From: Lunularia cruciata
Lineage: Eukaryota; Streptophyta; Marchantiopsida; Lunulariales; Lunulariaceae
DNA: 64,000 nucleotides
Direction: 5' to 3'
Assembly: GCA_948567375.1 (NCBI GenBank)
Contig: CAOYZS010000005.1
Span: 992,001-1,056,000 of the forward strand
Shown: piece by piece, positions 31,414 to 41,953 of the stretch
Layout of the letters: every line of letters begins with the position of its first letter
Numbering within the stretch: the first letter of the stretch is position 1
The notes under the pieces: generated by a model
Told to the model about the DNA's origin: nothing
Database searches by the model: none
What the model saw: only the letters and a program-made list of their open reading frames with translations
Program-made: the position numbers and the translations under genes

Positions 31414-33420
31414 TATGACAACCCTAAACTACAATTCCTCTTAGATCTGTCAAGGCATTGCTTTGATTGCACTTCACTCAAGAGCAAACACACAGAATAA
31501 AGATCACGGTTGCGGAATCTAACATCCAACAAGCACACTGACTTGCACTTCAGAATTCTCCACACACTCACAATTACAAACACAGCGTTGATACTCAGAA
31601 TTAAGCTCAAGCAACAAGCACTGAAATCACATCACTTTGCTTTATCTATTCTAAAAATTATTAGCACTAAACAACATAACACTTCAAATGCCTCCTTTAA
31701 ATAGTAAAGCAATCAATAGTTATCTTACTCCTTAAACTGCTTCCTAACAACCTCTAACAACCTGCAGATCCAAAATGACAATGCATTGCTTCATATCTGC
31801 CCCTCAAAATCTTGAATCTGTTACTACTCAAATCCGATGTCTGCCTCTTCTTCTTCTTCCAAACCCAAAGTAGCCTTCATCGGTTCTTATTCTGCCCTGC
31901 AATTTGATCTGACACAAGCAATGTCTGTGGATTCTTCCTGTCTATTAACTAACTCCCTACAAAGTATATCTAAATCTGCTTTTACAAGATCTAACTTAAG
32001 ACTTATGTTGTCTCCTACCTCATTAATTTTCCTCTCTACTCTCTCCCTAAGTCTAATCAAAATTCTATTCATCTCCGCCTCCTTTGCTTGCCGCTTCCAC
32101 GTCTCTTGCACTAAGAGTTTCAACTCATGTAAACGTGTCTCCTCCAAATGTACTTCAGCCTTAGTGCTCAGCATCACCTTTACTCCTACGATGTCATCTT
32201 CTACAAAGTCGAGCTTCTTCCTCTTCTCACGTTCCATCTGAACTGCAACACACTCCACCTGCAATTTACTTCGTGCTCTGCCATGCAATCTTCTAACTCC
32301 TTGGCATACTGCCCAATCTTTGCCTCCAAAGTCTTTGCAATATCTCTCAATCTCCCTTCTTCTTGATGGCCGTTAGTTAATTCTTGTTGCCATGCTGCCG
32401 TCTCCTCCTTTGCTTTCTGCCTAAAAGCATCTAGCTCTTCTTCCTTTGCCTCTACACGTTCTTTTATCCTTTCTTGCTCTGACTTTACTTTGGCTTGCAA
32501 CTTCTCTACCCAAAGTCTTTCTTGTGTGACTTTCTTCACCTTCAACATCAATTCCTTCCCCTGCTCCTTGAAACTCTCTTGCAGATTGGCATTTACCTTC
32601 TCTGCAAAACAACATCTACACTCAACGCCTCTTATTCTTCTTCTTCGCTGCTCAAGCATTTCTTCATCTCCACATTCTCTTCCTCCATCACTTTGAACAT
32701 CTGCAAAACAGTCTTCATACTCAGCTGTGTGTGCTGTACTTCTCTCTTTCTTCTTTCCAATTGCTCCAATTACAAACACACCACTTCCTGCAAATACTTA
32801 ACTCCTTCACACTCTTCCGCATGTTCTTCCTCTTCTCCTTCCACTTCAAAATCCGGAACTTGCACCCAAAGTCTTGATCTTTGCACAGGTAAGCCGCCGT
32901 CTTCAACTGAAGATTCATTGTCCTCCAAGTGCATGACGTGCACTTCCTTCTTGTTGGAGTCCCCCGCCTTTTCCAAATCTTGAGTTGGCTCCCCTTTTGA
33001 CCTATTCTGTTTGTGCTCAAATAGCTCCAAGCTCGGCAGTTCTCCTTCTCTGATCTGATCAAAATCTTCCCACAACTCCCATTCTTCTTCTTCTAATTGT
33101 TGTACTCTGGGTTCTCCATCTCTCCCTGATTCTTCACTCTGAAGAGTTAACTCTACTTCTTCATCTTCCTCTTCCACCAACTTGGATTCCATTGCTACTT
33201 CCAACTGTTTGTCTGTCATAGGGGTTTGCAGAGGCCTTCTTTGGATTACTTCCATTCTCTTCTCCTTTGTAGTCTACACTGGAAAAGTCCATTCTTTGGG
33301 TTTGGTCCTCTTCCTCCTCTTTGGAATTGACATCTCCGCAGGTTGATCTTGACCGGTCTGTTGGTACTGCTCATCATTGCTGCAAGTTTGCTACATGTAA
33401 AGCTGCTCCTCCTCATCAGC
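31414..33420 (-). mobile_element. 5' LTR of E2, long type, truncated
   Basis: The minus-strand LTR ends at 31414 with GTTGTCATA next to the PBS. About 350-400 bp of R-U5 is missing: the sequence jumps from GAGGAATTGTAG straight to TTAGGGTTGTCATA. The U3 TATA box is at 31695-31703. Upstream it carries a coiled-coil LTR ORF, cut near 33420 by element H, so U3 lacks its 5' end. It is a different subfamily from the 3' LTR of the same element. Confidence 0.75.
31830..33415 (-). pseudogene. LTR ORF in the 5' LTR of E2, linker to C-terminus
   Basis: 33255-32770 is an open acidic linker (VELTLQSEESGRDGEPRVQQL, LPVQRSRLWVQVP, CEGVKYLQEVVCL). 32779-32201 and 32288-31887 encode the coiled coil (LHELKLLVQETWKRQAKEAEMN, RKINEVGDNISLKLDLVKADL). 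The globular domain is lost except for DEEEQLYM near 33400. Frameshifts separate the segments. The VQRSRLW and YLQEVVC blocks are shared with both A- and C-type copies, so this copy is useful for alignment. Confidence 0.7.
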
Positions 33421-33795
33421 TTCTTTGTTTTTTTTTTGAAATGGAGAAGAAGAAGTGTATAGAGAAGTCGGATTGTGCCTGTATGGCCGAAGAAGACAAA
33501 GAAAAGAGTCTTTGGGATGAAACCTGAGGTAACGTGGCTTCGGGTCATAAGACGAAGTACTTGGACTTGCTTTGTCAGCATACAACCCAAAGTAAGAAGT
33601 CTTTGTATCAGAGGGAGCTCAACCCGAGGCAAAGATAGTGTAACAACTTTTCTTTGGGGCGAGAAATTCAAGAAGGGACCGTTCAAAAACCGGCAGTCAT
33701 ACATATGAAGTACACTTGACAAAGACAAGCGCATGCAAGAGGTGTGATTTCTCAATAGAAACTTGAATTGAAGAGAGATGAAGAAGGCGCAACTC

Positions 33796-33803
33796 TATAA
33801 AAA
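33796..33803 (+). promoter_or_regulatory. ORF-proximal TATA box
   Basis: TATAAAAA lies 27 bp before ATG 33823, the same spacing as at 9558 and 9585. Confidence 0.5.
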
Positions 33804-33822
33804 TCAGGCTAACAACAAAGCA

Positions 33823-34910
33823 ATGTCGAGCAATTCTCCTTTGCTGTTGAGGAGTCGTCCTACAGGAAATCGGGGGAAGGGAAGTAGAGTTGAAGATGCG
33901 CTAGTGTGTAGAGGAGAATTCGAGAGAGTTAACCCAAGAGACAGTGAGGAAGCAAAAAAGATGGGAGGAGGAAAGAAGAACTCTAAATTTCAGTGAGAAA
34001 TCATGCAATTTGGAGGTTAGATGTGATCGCAAGAATTGAAGTCTTGAGCCGACTTCGGATCACATTCTTGGCTTGGAATTGGAACGTGAGTTTTTGGGGA
34101 TTCATGATCGAGATAATCGAGAGTAAATGTCTTGCTGGCCTTGAGGAAGAGGGGAAGAGAGGAAATCCGGCTCACTTGACAGGGTCAGATTGGAGATTAA
34201 TACATGGAAGAGAGGCAGGTGCGGAGTAGGGTGCCATGTTCTTAGGGAAGGGAGAGGTAGCCGAGGAAACCCAAGAAGTGAGGGATGCCTTGTCTTTGAA
34301 GAGGACAAAAAATGGGTATAAAGTAGAGAGTTGCAAAGATCCGGTCAAGAGAGGCATTGTGAGTGCTCTCATGGCAATCTTGAAGCCGGAGAGTGACTTA
34401 TGTGATGAAACACCAAGCGGTGTTCTTCTATAAGATGTTTGCAAGAGAGCCCATCAACAGAGCGAGGTGCTTCCATGGGATAACGAGGCAGATGGTGTGG
34501 AATTTGCAGGATAAGCTGCCTCCACACTACATTGTGCCATTTGAAGCACATTTCTACCTTGGGTTGAATTTGCTCAATGTGGCGGAGCGCACCAGGGGAA
34601 GAGTATGCAAAGTAGTGATGAGTACTACATACAGACGGAGAAGAGTAAGTAGGTAGAAGTAAGTACTCTGAAGTCAAAGAAGCAGAGTTGACAAGGAGAA
34701 GGCAAAGATTTAGAGAAGATGAGACCTTGGAAGACCAGGAGCAAAAACCCAAGGAAAAGTATGGTGGTGATCGAGGCGTTGGAAGAAGACTCAGAGGGCA
34801 AAGCCGAGTGCAAGTCCAAAGACTTGGAACATGAGGAAGAACCCGAGCTTACGCTACAAAGTGGGGATACAAGTAGTGATAGCGATGAAAGTGGGGAGAT
34901 GACATCTCTA
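33823..34910 (+). pseudogene. LTR ORF of element H, first part
   Basis: The ORF starts at MSSNSPLLLRSRPTGN (33823). The globular domain is in pieces 33993-34229, 34236-34433 and 34393-34656, with IEVLSRLRITFLAWNWNVSF, INRARCFHGITRQMVWNLQ and HYIVPFEAHFYLGLNLL. About 80 bp around 34600 is missing relative to the 9585 copy. The linker (34719-34910) has EEEPELTLQSGDTSSDSDESG and ends at the insertion site of the full-length element. The coiled coil continues at 48285. Confidence 0.75.
34906..34910. repeat. Target site duplication CTCTA of the full-length element
   Basis: CTCTA occurs at 34906-34910 and at 48280-48284, flanking the element. A third copy sits inside, at 38602-38606, directly after the 5' LTR. 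Five bases is the usual Ty3/gypsy duplication length. Confidence 0.9.
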
Positions 34911-35279
34911 TGTGGTACCCACATTTTTTTTTTATGGTTAGTAGTGTTTAAGAGACAAAGTAAGCACGGAAAAGTTGAATTGCGGACAAAGAAGAGGCAA
35001 AAGTAACTTTGGAGGAAAGCCGAAGAAGCTGACATCGGATCCAATGATGGAGGTACTCGGAAGAGGAGTACACCGGAAGCAGGCCAAAGATCATCGTCTT
35101 CGGGTTGGAAAACGCAGGAATGATGAAGACCATTTAACAACCTCGGTACGTGGAAAGAAAGTACATTTCAAGAAACGGCGGGGGCAGAAGAAGCATGTCT
35201 TGACAGTGACCGGGAGAGCACGCAGAAGAGAGAAACTCACAGACAAAATTGACTGAAGAATGACTATGATTCGGGGCAA

Positions 35280-35286
35280 TATAAAA
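35280..35286 (+). promoter_or_regulatory. ORF-proximal TATA box in 5' LTR
   Basis: TATAAAA stands just upstream of the LTR ORF. The 3' LTR has AATATGAAAT at the matching place, so the box is damaged there. Confidence 0.45.
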
Positions 35287-35292
35287 TTGCGA

Positions 35293-37803
35293 ATGCGTAG
35301 GGGGAAGTTGAATTTGCTGAGTAAATTTCCAATTCCTTTGAGTAGTCATCCTGCAGGAATGCGTGTCCAAAAGCCCATCGAGAGTGAAATTTTCCGAAAC
35401 CCTGAGGGAGTTAGAGTGTCTCGTCCAGGAGAAGGGCTGATCTTCCAACAGCATAGAACGAGAGAACAAATCATGGCAAAGAAAGTGGCCAACGCGCTGG
35501 CAGTGAGAGGTTTTGCAATTTGAAGGGAAGATGTAGTAGCGAGGATCAAAGTCTTGGTGAGACTTTGTATCACCTTTTAGCCTGGAATTGGAATTTCAGT
35601 TTCTCGAGAGTAATGGCAAAAATCGCTGCCAGTAATTGTGAGGAGGGTCCCAAAGTGGAGGGGAAGAGAGGCAATCGGGCTCGATGGACTGAGTTGGATT
35701 GGAAGTTGGTCCTGGGGAGAGAAGCACGAGAGCCAACAGTAATCACCTTCTATTGGAAGTATGATGCTGCAGAGGAGACAGCGGAAATTCGTAATTTGTT
35801 CTTCGCTCCAAGAACTACGAATGGTTACAAGGTGGAGTCCTATTGGGACCCAATCCAAAGAAGTATCATAGGGGCAATGATGGTCATGTTCAAGCCAGAG
35901 CGAACAACATACGTAACCATGCAGCAGAGGGTCTTCTTCCACTAGATGTTTGCAGGGGTACCTGTGAATTGGGTGAAGTGTTTCCATCACCGAACCAAGC
36001 AGATGGTAGTGAATTGGCAAATGGGCTCGCCACCGCATTATTTTGCGTCATTTGCAGCACATTTCTACTTCGGCCTAAACTTGCTCTTTGAAGACAAGAG
36101 GCATCGTATGGTCTCCCACATGCATCCTGATTTGAGACAAGAAGCCGACGAAGAGGAGCACCAGTACATGCTTCAGTTGAGGGCGAATGACAAATACTTT
36201 GTGAGAACGGGACAGTGGAAGATCAAAGATGTTGCCAATCCGAAGACAAAGAAGCGAAGTAAACCCAAAGAAGCTAAACCATCGCCCATCCAATGTAAGA
36301 CTTGGAGGCTGATGTTGAAGACCACTAACGTTGTGAGAAGAGCATCTTCGGGATCGGAGTCGGATGAAGAAACTGAGTCGCAAGAAGAAGACTCAGACGA
36401 AGAAGAGCTCACGTTGAAGAGTGGGGAGTTGGGTAGTGAAAGTGAGGGAGAGCCCAAAGTCCAGCAATTGGTGGTGGTGAGTGAAGCTAGCAAGGTAATG
36501 GTGGAGAACAAACCAAAACCCGAAGCAACGAAGGAATATCCCACGGGCCCGAGTTCAAGAGGCCAAGACGAAGATAGCGCTGATACTATGAAGATACGAA
36601 GATCACGACTTTGGATGAAGGAGCCTATGACACAAGGAAAGACTCCAGACGAAGGAAGCAATGATGAAGAAGAAACTTTCGGTGGGATATCATATTTAAC
36701 GAAGGTGGTCACACCATTGTTGGAGATGTTGAAGGAACATCGGAGAGGAATTCCCCAAGATCATAAAAAGGGGATGAATGAGTTGCAGGTGGTGAAGCAT
36801 CTGCTGAAGGAAGTGCAGGAGATGCAGGAGCATCAAATCCGAAGAAGTGCGGAAATTGAAGATCTTCGGAGGGAGGAAGACTTGAGGAAGAAACTGCTGA
36901 GCGTGTCACAAGAGAGTTGCGCAGAGAAGGAGAAGGACCTGCAAAAGCAAGCCGGAGAATTGAAGGAGCAAGCAATGTGGCTCAGCAAGATGCAGGAGGA
37001 AGTAAGTAATATGCACGTCGAGAATGTCCATTTTAAGGCGATGAACATCGTGATGGAGCAAGAATTGGACAGCTTGAAGAAGAGTGCCGCAACAAAAGAT
37101 CAAGCATGGCAGAGAGAATTGGCGTCTAGGCAAGAAGAAGAAGAGCGTTTGCGTGAACTTGTCAAAAGTGTGGAGCAGCAAAAAATCCAGTATGCAAAGG
37201 AGAAGAAGATGCTCACTGCAAAATACGAAGATGAGTTGCAGATGTATCGGGAGGAATTGAAGGTGGAGCATTCTCGAGGATATGCATTGGAATCAGTAGG
37301 GGACATTGCGGGGAAGCTACGCGCAATTTTAAGCATGGAGGCTGAAGGAAGATTGGAAGAAGCTCATCTGCATGAGTTGAAGTTACTTGTGCAGGAGACT
37401 CGGAAGCGAAGAGCCAAGGATGTGGACATGAACACATTGCTGATTCGGTTGAGAGAACGAGTAGATAGGAAAATGTTGGAAGTAGAGAGTAATGTTAGTC
37501 TTAGATTTAGTCAATTCGGAATTGGAGAAGATTCAGAATAGTGTGACAGTGGAGAAGAAACCCGATGTCGTAGAAGTAGGAATTCAGGTGTCATCGGACT
37601 TGCTAATTGACACATTAGAGAAGAGTGGGTTGGGAAATAAGAGTGTAGATAGAGTGACCCGGAGTTCAATTACAGATTGTAGTGAAGAAGTTGTAGAATA
37701 AGTAAAGAAATTAGTAGAATCAGTCATACCCGAAGAAGGTGAAATAGCAAGAAGATCATTGGGTTTGGAAGCCGATGATGAGGTCAACATCGGATCGGGA
37801 TAA
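35293..37803 (+). pseudogene. LTR ORF in the 5' LTR (B type)
   Basis: The largest open piece, 35946-37541 (531 codons), holds the second half of the globular domain, the linker and most of the coiled coil. Breaks relative to the 3' LTR copy are TAG soon after the first ATG, TGA at 35521-35523 (CGA in the 3' LTR), a one-base loss near 35576, TAG at 35943-35945 (CAG in the 3' LTR), a 5-bp loss near 37507 and TAA at 37699-37701. The stop after VNIGSG is at 37801-37803. Comparing the two LTRs shows that most breaks arose after insertion, so the source element probably had a largely open frame. Confidence 0.8.
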
Positions 37804-37922
37804 AAGTTGATTTTGAGATAGGAAGAGTCAAATATGAAGAGATAGATTGTCATTTGGGATCTGTAGGTAGGAAGAGATGTTAGGAAGCGGTGCTAGGTAG
37901 GCAACTCTGCCATTTGCTTCAG

Positions 37923-37930
37923 TATTTAAG
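37923..37930 (+). promoter_or_regulatory. U3 core TATA box in 5' LTR
   Basis: TATTTAAG lies 679 bp before the LTR end. The 3' LTR has TATTTTAG at the same place (47601-47608). Confidence 0.55.
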
Positions 37931-38601
37931 TGGAGCATTTGTAATACAATGTTATTCAGTATTCACATTTCCGAAGATAGATAAAGCGAAGTGCTGGTTT
38001 CAGTACTCGTCGCTTAAGCTTAATTCCAATTGTCAATTTTGTGTTTGTGTTTGTGAGTGTGTGGAGAATTCCGAAGAGCAAGTCAATGTGTTTGTGGATG
38101 TTGGAATCTGCAGCCTTGATCTTCATTCTGTGTGTTTGATCCTGAGTGAAGTGCATCGGAGCAATGCCTTGACAAATCTGAGAGGAATTGTAGTGTTGTT
38201 AGTATTTTGCACTTGTGATTGCAGCACGAAGTTGGTGTGAAGCAATTTCGATCGAGGAAGTTGTGCCTTCAGTGGAGGGGTGGAACACAATTCTGAGGCA
38301 AAATTGGTCTTCGCAGTGAAGTGCCGTCTTTGGGAGAATCTGAATCATCACAATCAAGAGTTGTTTGGACAGAATTGACTATGTTGTGATTATGTGTGTG
38401 TATTCGTGACAAGTTGTCAAGATTGTGAGCTTGTTACTCTCTTATGGGTGTAGTTTCTACCTGAGAGATTAAAGAAGCAATCAAGAAGAACTGCAATTGT
38501 GACTTTTGACTTTGTATTTGCCCAATTCTGGATCGTATCTCTACGGGAACAAACTTTACTGACCCAATTACCGCAAAAGTGATATTTGCCGGGTTGTCAC
38601 A

Positions 38602-38645
38602 CTCTACCTGTAGAAGAAGAAGAAGTTTGGGTGGAGCTCAAAGAA
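38602..38645 (+). repeat. Copy of the 3' host flank placed inside the element
   Basis: These 44 bases, beginning with the target duplication CTCTA, match 48280-48323 except for two transitions. They belong to the host LTR ORF, not to the element, yet lie between the 5' LTR and gag, where a PBS should be. A short tandem array follows. Confidence 0.9.
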
Positions 38646-38667
38646 GTTTGGGTGGAGTTTGGGTGGA
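38625..38667 (+). repeat. Three copies of GTTTGGGTGGA
   Basis: The 11-mer occurs at 38625-38635, 38646-38656 and 38657-38667. The 3' host flank has it once (48303-48313). The array marks the join between the copied host flank and gag. Confidence 0.85.
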
Positions 38668-38669
38668 AC

Positions 38670-40669
38670 TTGATCAATAGAAACACAAAGGAGGTTGGCA
38701 AGGCTACTTTTCATCCCTATCTGCCAAGACCAAGAAAGACTCGAGCGGGCAGACATACGCGCTACGACCCTGTACACCGACTTCCCCTAAAGCTGTAAAG
38801 GAAGTCGATTTCATTAAGAAGTTCGTTCGAGAAAAGACAGCGCGAACACTTATAGAGGAAGAGTGTCAACATCTGGTACAAAAAATTCCTCGGTTATCTC
38901 GAAGAAGATTCAAAGATCAGACGGAAGCTGTGGACCCTCTTACTTCTGATTGGGTTGAAGTCGACACCACCAGAGAAGAAGAAATTGTCGAAGACAACCC
39001 CAATTTGAACTAGACGAATTGGAACCTGTGGGCAGACAACAAGGCATCCATACCAAGTAGCTGTGCGGTTCTTGTAAGTTCAAACTTACCACACCCAAAT
39101 CCGCCACACCAAACAATGTCTTCGTTACCTGTTACCCGACATGCTTATCAAAAGTACAAAGGTACAGAGCAAGACAAAGATCCTGATGAATTCATTGAGG
39201 AATTTGAAGTCATTTCCTTTGCCAACAAGGAACATGACTCTGCAGATTTTTCCAAGTCTGCTCCAAAAGAAGGCTCGAAGCTGGTATACTCATGTAACGC
39301 AGAAGGGATTTACCCCAGCGGACTGGGCAGACTTACGGAATGGCTTCTTGGAACAATTTTGGGAAGTGGATTATGATACAAGTGTCTTCACGGCACTCTA
39401 TGGTTTGGATCAAGGAAAGAAGGAAAAATTGAGAGATTACTCTGAGCAGTTCATGGCCTTATTAACCGAGTTCCGAAGCAATCCGGGGTGGTGGGGTATT
39501 GCGATGCCCAAGCCATTACCTGGTTTCTGGGTGGACTATCACCGGAGATTCGAGTCTTTGCCAAGGAGAGAAATGTAACCTCTTTGGACAAAGTCCTCAA
39601 ACATGTTGCCTGATATGAGGCGGCTCATTCTAACTCGTCCAGTAATCAAAGAAATCGTGAGAAGAAAGGCAAAAAGCCAAGACAAAGAACTTCATGTAGT
39701 ACTTCTTCTTCTTTGGAAGAATCCTCCACTTCTTCTAGTTCTTCTTTGGAATCCGACAAAGAACCCAAGCAGAGAAAGATACGAAGATGTGGGGGAAAGA
39801 AGCCCATAACACCGCCAGTAAAGAATACATCCAAGGCGGATCACAAGTTGGAAACTCTGATTAAAGAGTTTGTGGATTTTAAAATTCAGATGATTGGGGC
39901 GAAGGACCGAAGAAAACCCCCGTCATTTGGACAACCAAACATATGGTGCACGGTGTGTGGTAAATCCGGCCATGCTAATACGGAGTGTTTAACTTGCACA
40001 ACATTTCTAGTGCAACAAATAGATTGGGTTCCTGGATGGGATCAAGGCGAAGAAGAAGATACGGTATATCAAACCCAAGATACATAGCCTCCATCAAGCC
40101 CATCATATCAAGGTCCCATGTTTGGACCACGGGAGTACAATCCTACTTTTCCTCCACAAAAACCCCCAATGGGTGGTCAAAATAGACCTCAAAATGTGGC
40201 ACCGGGTGCTTGTTACAATTGTGGCTCAATGGGACATTGGTCTCCAAATTGTCCGGAGCCAAGACAAAAAATTGGGTACGTACCCCTGTGTGGGAATTGC
40301 AAAGGATTGGGGCACACAAGAAACCAGTGCCCGCAACCACCCAATCCAAAGCCCCTTGTCAAGTATGTTCAAACTCCTGCTGAGCGTGCTACGCTCCAGG
40401 CTAAGGGGGACACTAACGTCAATTGTATTACACTTGAGGAAGAGAGGCCTCAAGAAGGGAGTCCAGCTTCAGAAGGGGATTGGCCGGACCTTGAAATTTT
40501 GAAAGTAGAAACTTGTGCGGAGAGAAAGGATCAAGGTTCCAAAGAAAAAAGTATGTCGTCGTCTTCCTCCCGGAAAATGAAGAGACTGCGACCAAAAGCT
40601 ATTCTCTCCGCAAAAGAAGAAAAGGTCCTAGCAAAAGCTAAAGCCAAAGCTTTGCAAAGAGAAATTTAG
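38670..40669 (+). pseudogene. gag of the full-length element, N-terminus missing
   Basis: gag enters at the segment homologous to E1 17832, so the first 50-60 codons and the start are absent. The capsid-like core is in pieces 39116-39578 (TRHAYQKYKGTEQDKDPDEF, DQGKKEKLRDYSEQFMALL). A Ser-rich tract and three CCHC knuckles follow: CTVCGKSGHANTEC at 39947-39988, CYNCGSMGHWSPNC at 40211-40252 and CGNCKGLGHTRNQC at 40289-40330. The 39713-40087 and 40118-40669 pieces are each open; TAG at 40085-40087 separates them. Binding of genomic RNA by the knuckles is known for the family. Confidence 0.85.
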
Positions 40670-40693
40670 GAAGCAGTACTACGCACGTGGGAG

Positions 40694-41953
40694 ATGAGTG
40701 TGGAGGCAAATGCGAAGACGCAAACCCCCGTATTTCCGGCAGATATCAGGTCTGAAGTAAAAGACCTGATTCAGGCCAAAGTTGGTCAACCCAATGATCA
40801 TCGGGTCAACCACCTACACCCACCGGTTACCATCCTCAAGCATCCCAAAGTTCACTTTGAACTGGCATACAATTCAGAACCAAAGCCAAAGACGAAGCAG
40901 GTGAAATTAGGAGGAGTCCCACAATACGATATTGTGGCAGATATGGCGTCTACAAGCGCGAATGTCACGTTTAAGCAATTATGGGAGGACAATAAGCTCT
41001 ATAAAAAGCAGCTAAGCTCATCTCTCAAGAAAGTGAGGGCGATGACAAAGAAGGACTTGCCCGCAATTTATCGTATTGAACAAGAAGACTTGGGATCTCC
41101 CGAGGTGGATGCGGAGATAGCAGGCTGCATGATTACATCCATACCCATTGATTTGGGGTCGGGTGTAAATGTCATGACAAAAGACACTGCACATCGACTG
41201 GGGTACACAACATTTGAACCAACACCCCGGATTCTTAAGTTTGCGGATCAAACTAGGAGACGGCCCTTGGGCATGCTGTCGAATATTACCACGATCATCG
41301 GAGGGGTGCCTTTTAAGTTAAACTACATTGTGTTAAGACCTGTAACCAAAACTGGCTACCCTCTCTTGATTGGGAGGCCCTGGTTGTACAGTGCCCAGGT
41401 TATGGTGGATTGGCACCAGCAAAAATTACGATTCAAAGACATTTCGTCTAAAGAACAAAAGCTGGTAACGGTAAGTTGGACAAAGGTGCCTCATCTTGGG
41501 GAAACTACTTTGTCAGAAGACAAGGATGAATCCAAAGATTCATCATCTTCGTCTTCGGAGGACTCCGAAGCCGATGTCCAAGTAAATTATTTGGAGTGCT
41601 ACGAGGTAGAAGTCGACGATGAAGACCCATACGACATCGCCTCGGGTAAACAAGACTTGGAGGAAGGGGGTTTGATGGCAGTACGACTCAGGTTGAGCCA
41701 AGTAAGTCACGAAGAAGGTGTCATTAACCCTGATGACTGTCAAGATGTGGTCTTAACGGAAGAAAAGATTTTAAAAATTTCAAAGACAGTCACCGCAGAG
41801 GAGTTGGTAGGATACACTGCCCTGTTTATAGAGTTCCAGGATGTATTCGCCTGGCCTATCGACCAAATGCCGGGAATTCTACGAGAATTGGGCGAGCACC
41901 GGATTGATCTGGTCAAAGGTGCAGTTCCAGTTCGCAAAGACAATACCGCCTGA
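40694..41953 (+). CDS. Protease and start of RT, full-length element
   Basis: This open frame of 419 codons begins after the gag TAG at about 40667. Residues 1-120 are a spacer with VTFKQLWEDNKLYKKQL. The aspartic protease follows: its box PIDLGSGVNVM has the catalytic Asp at 41150-41152, with flap region IGGVPFKLNYIVL and LIGRPWLYSAQVMVDWHQQK. D-L-G in place of D-T/S-G is typical of Athila/Tat-type proteases. An acidic spacer (VNYLECYEVEVDDEDPYD) leads to the RT N-terminus (ELGEHRIDLVKGAVPV). A lost base near 41936 ends the frame; element H at 50900 keeps the correct frame there. Confidence 0.85.
   Translation: MSVEANAKTQTPVFPADIRSEVKDLIQAKVGQPNDHRVNHLHPPVTILKHPKVHFELAYNSEPKPKTKQVKLGGVPQYDIVADMASTSANVTFKQLWEDNKLYKKQLSSSLKKVRAMTKKDLPAIYRIEQEDLGSPEVDAEIAGCMITSIPIDLGSGVNVMTKDTAHRLGYTTFEPTPRILKFADQTRRRPLGMLSNITTIIGGVPFKLNYIVLRPVTKTGYPLLIGRPWLYSAQVMVDWHQQKLRFKDISSKEQKLVTVSWTKVPHLGETTLSEDKDESKDSSSSSSEDSEADVQVNYLECYEVEVDDEDPYDIASGKQDLEEGGLMAVRLRLSQVSHEEGVINPDDCQDVVLTEEKILKISKTVTAEELVGYTALFIEFQDVFAWPIDQMPGILRELGEHRIDLVKGAVPVRKDNTA

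Larger units (their letters stand above)
33421..34910 (+). mobile_element. 5' LTR of element H, first part
   Basis: This plus-strand A-type LTR lacks its first 13-20 bases; it begins TTTGTTTTTTTTTTGAAATGG where the intact start is TGTGGTGCCCACAT. It is interrupted at 34911 by the full-length element, and its sequence resumes at 48280. Removing that element and one CTCTA restores the LTR ORF linker. ORF-proximal TATA at 33796-33803. Confidence 0.8.
34911..38601 (+). repeat. 5' LTR of the full-length element (3691 bp)
   Basis: It pairs with 44581-48279. Order: termini, T-rich start, TATAAAA at 35280-35286, LTR ORF (about 35293-37803), U3 TATA at 37923-37930, then R-U5 of about 670 bp. It differs from the 3' LTR by scattered transitions and small indels, including a 5-bp loss near 37507. 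Confidence 0.95.

Noticed and set aside
35091-35573. Overlapping minus-strand frames in the LTR start region, repeated at 44764-45142
   Set aside because: They recur only because the LTR is duplicated. Their sequence follows the sense ORF and no independent motif is seen.
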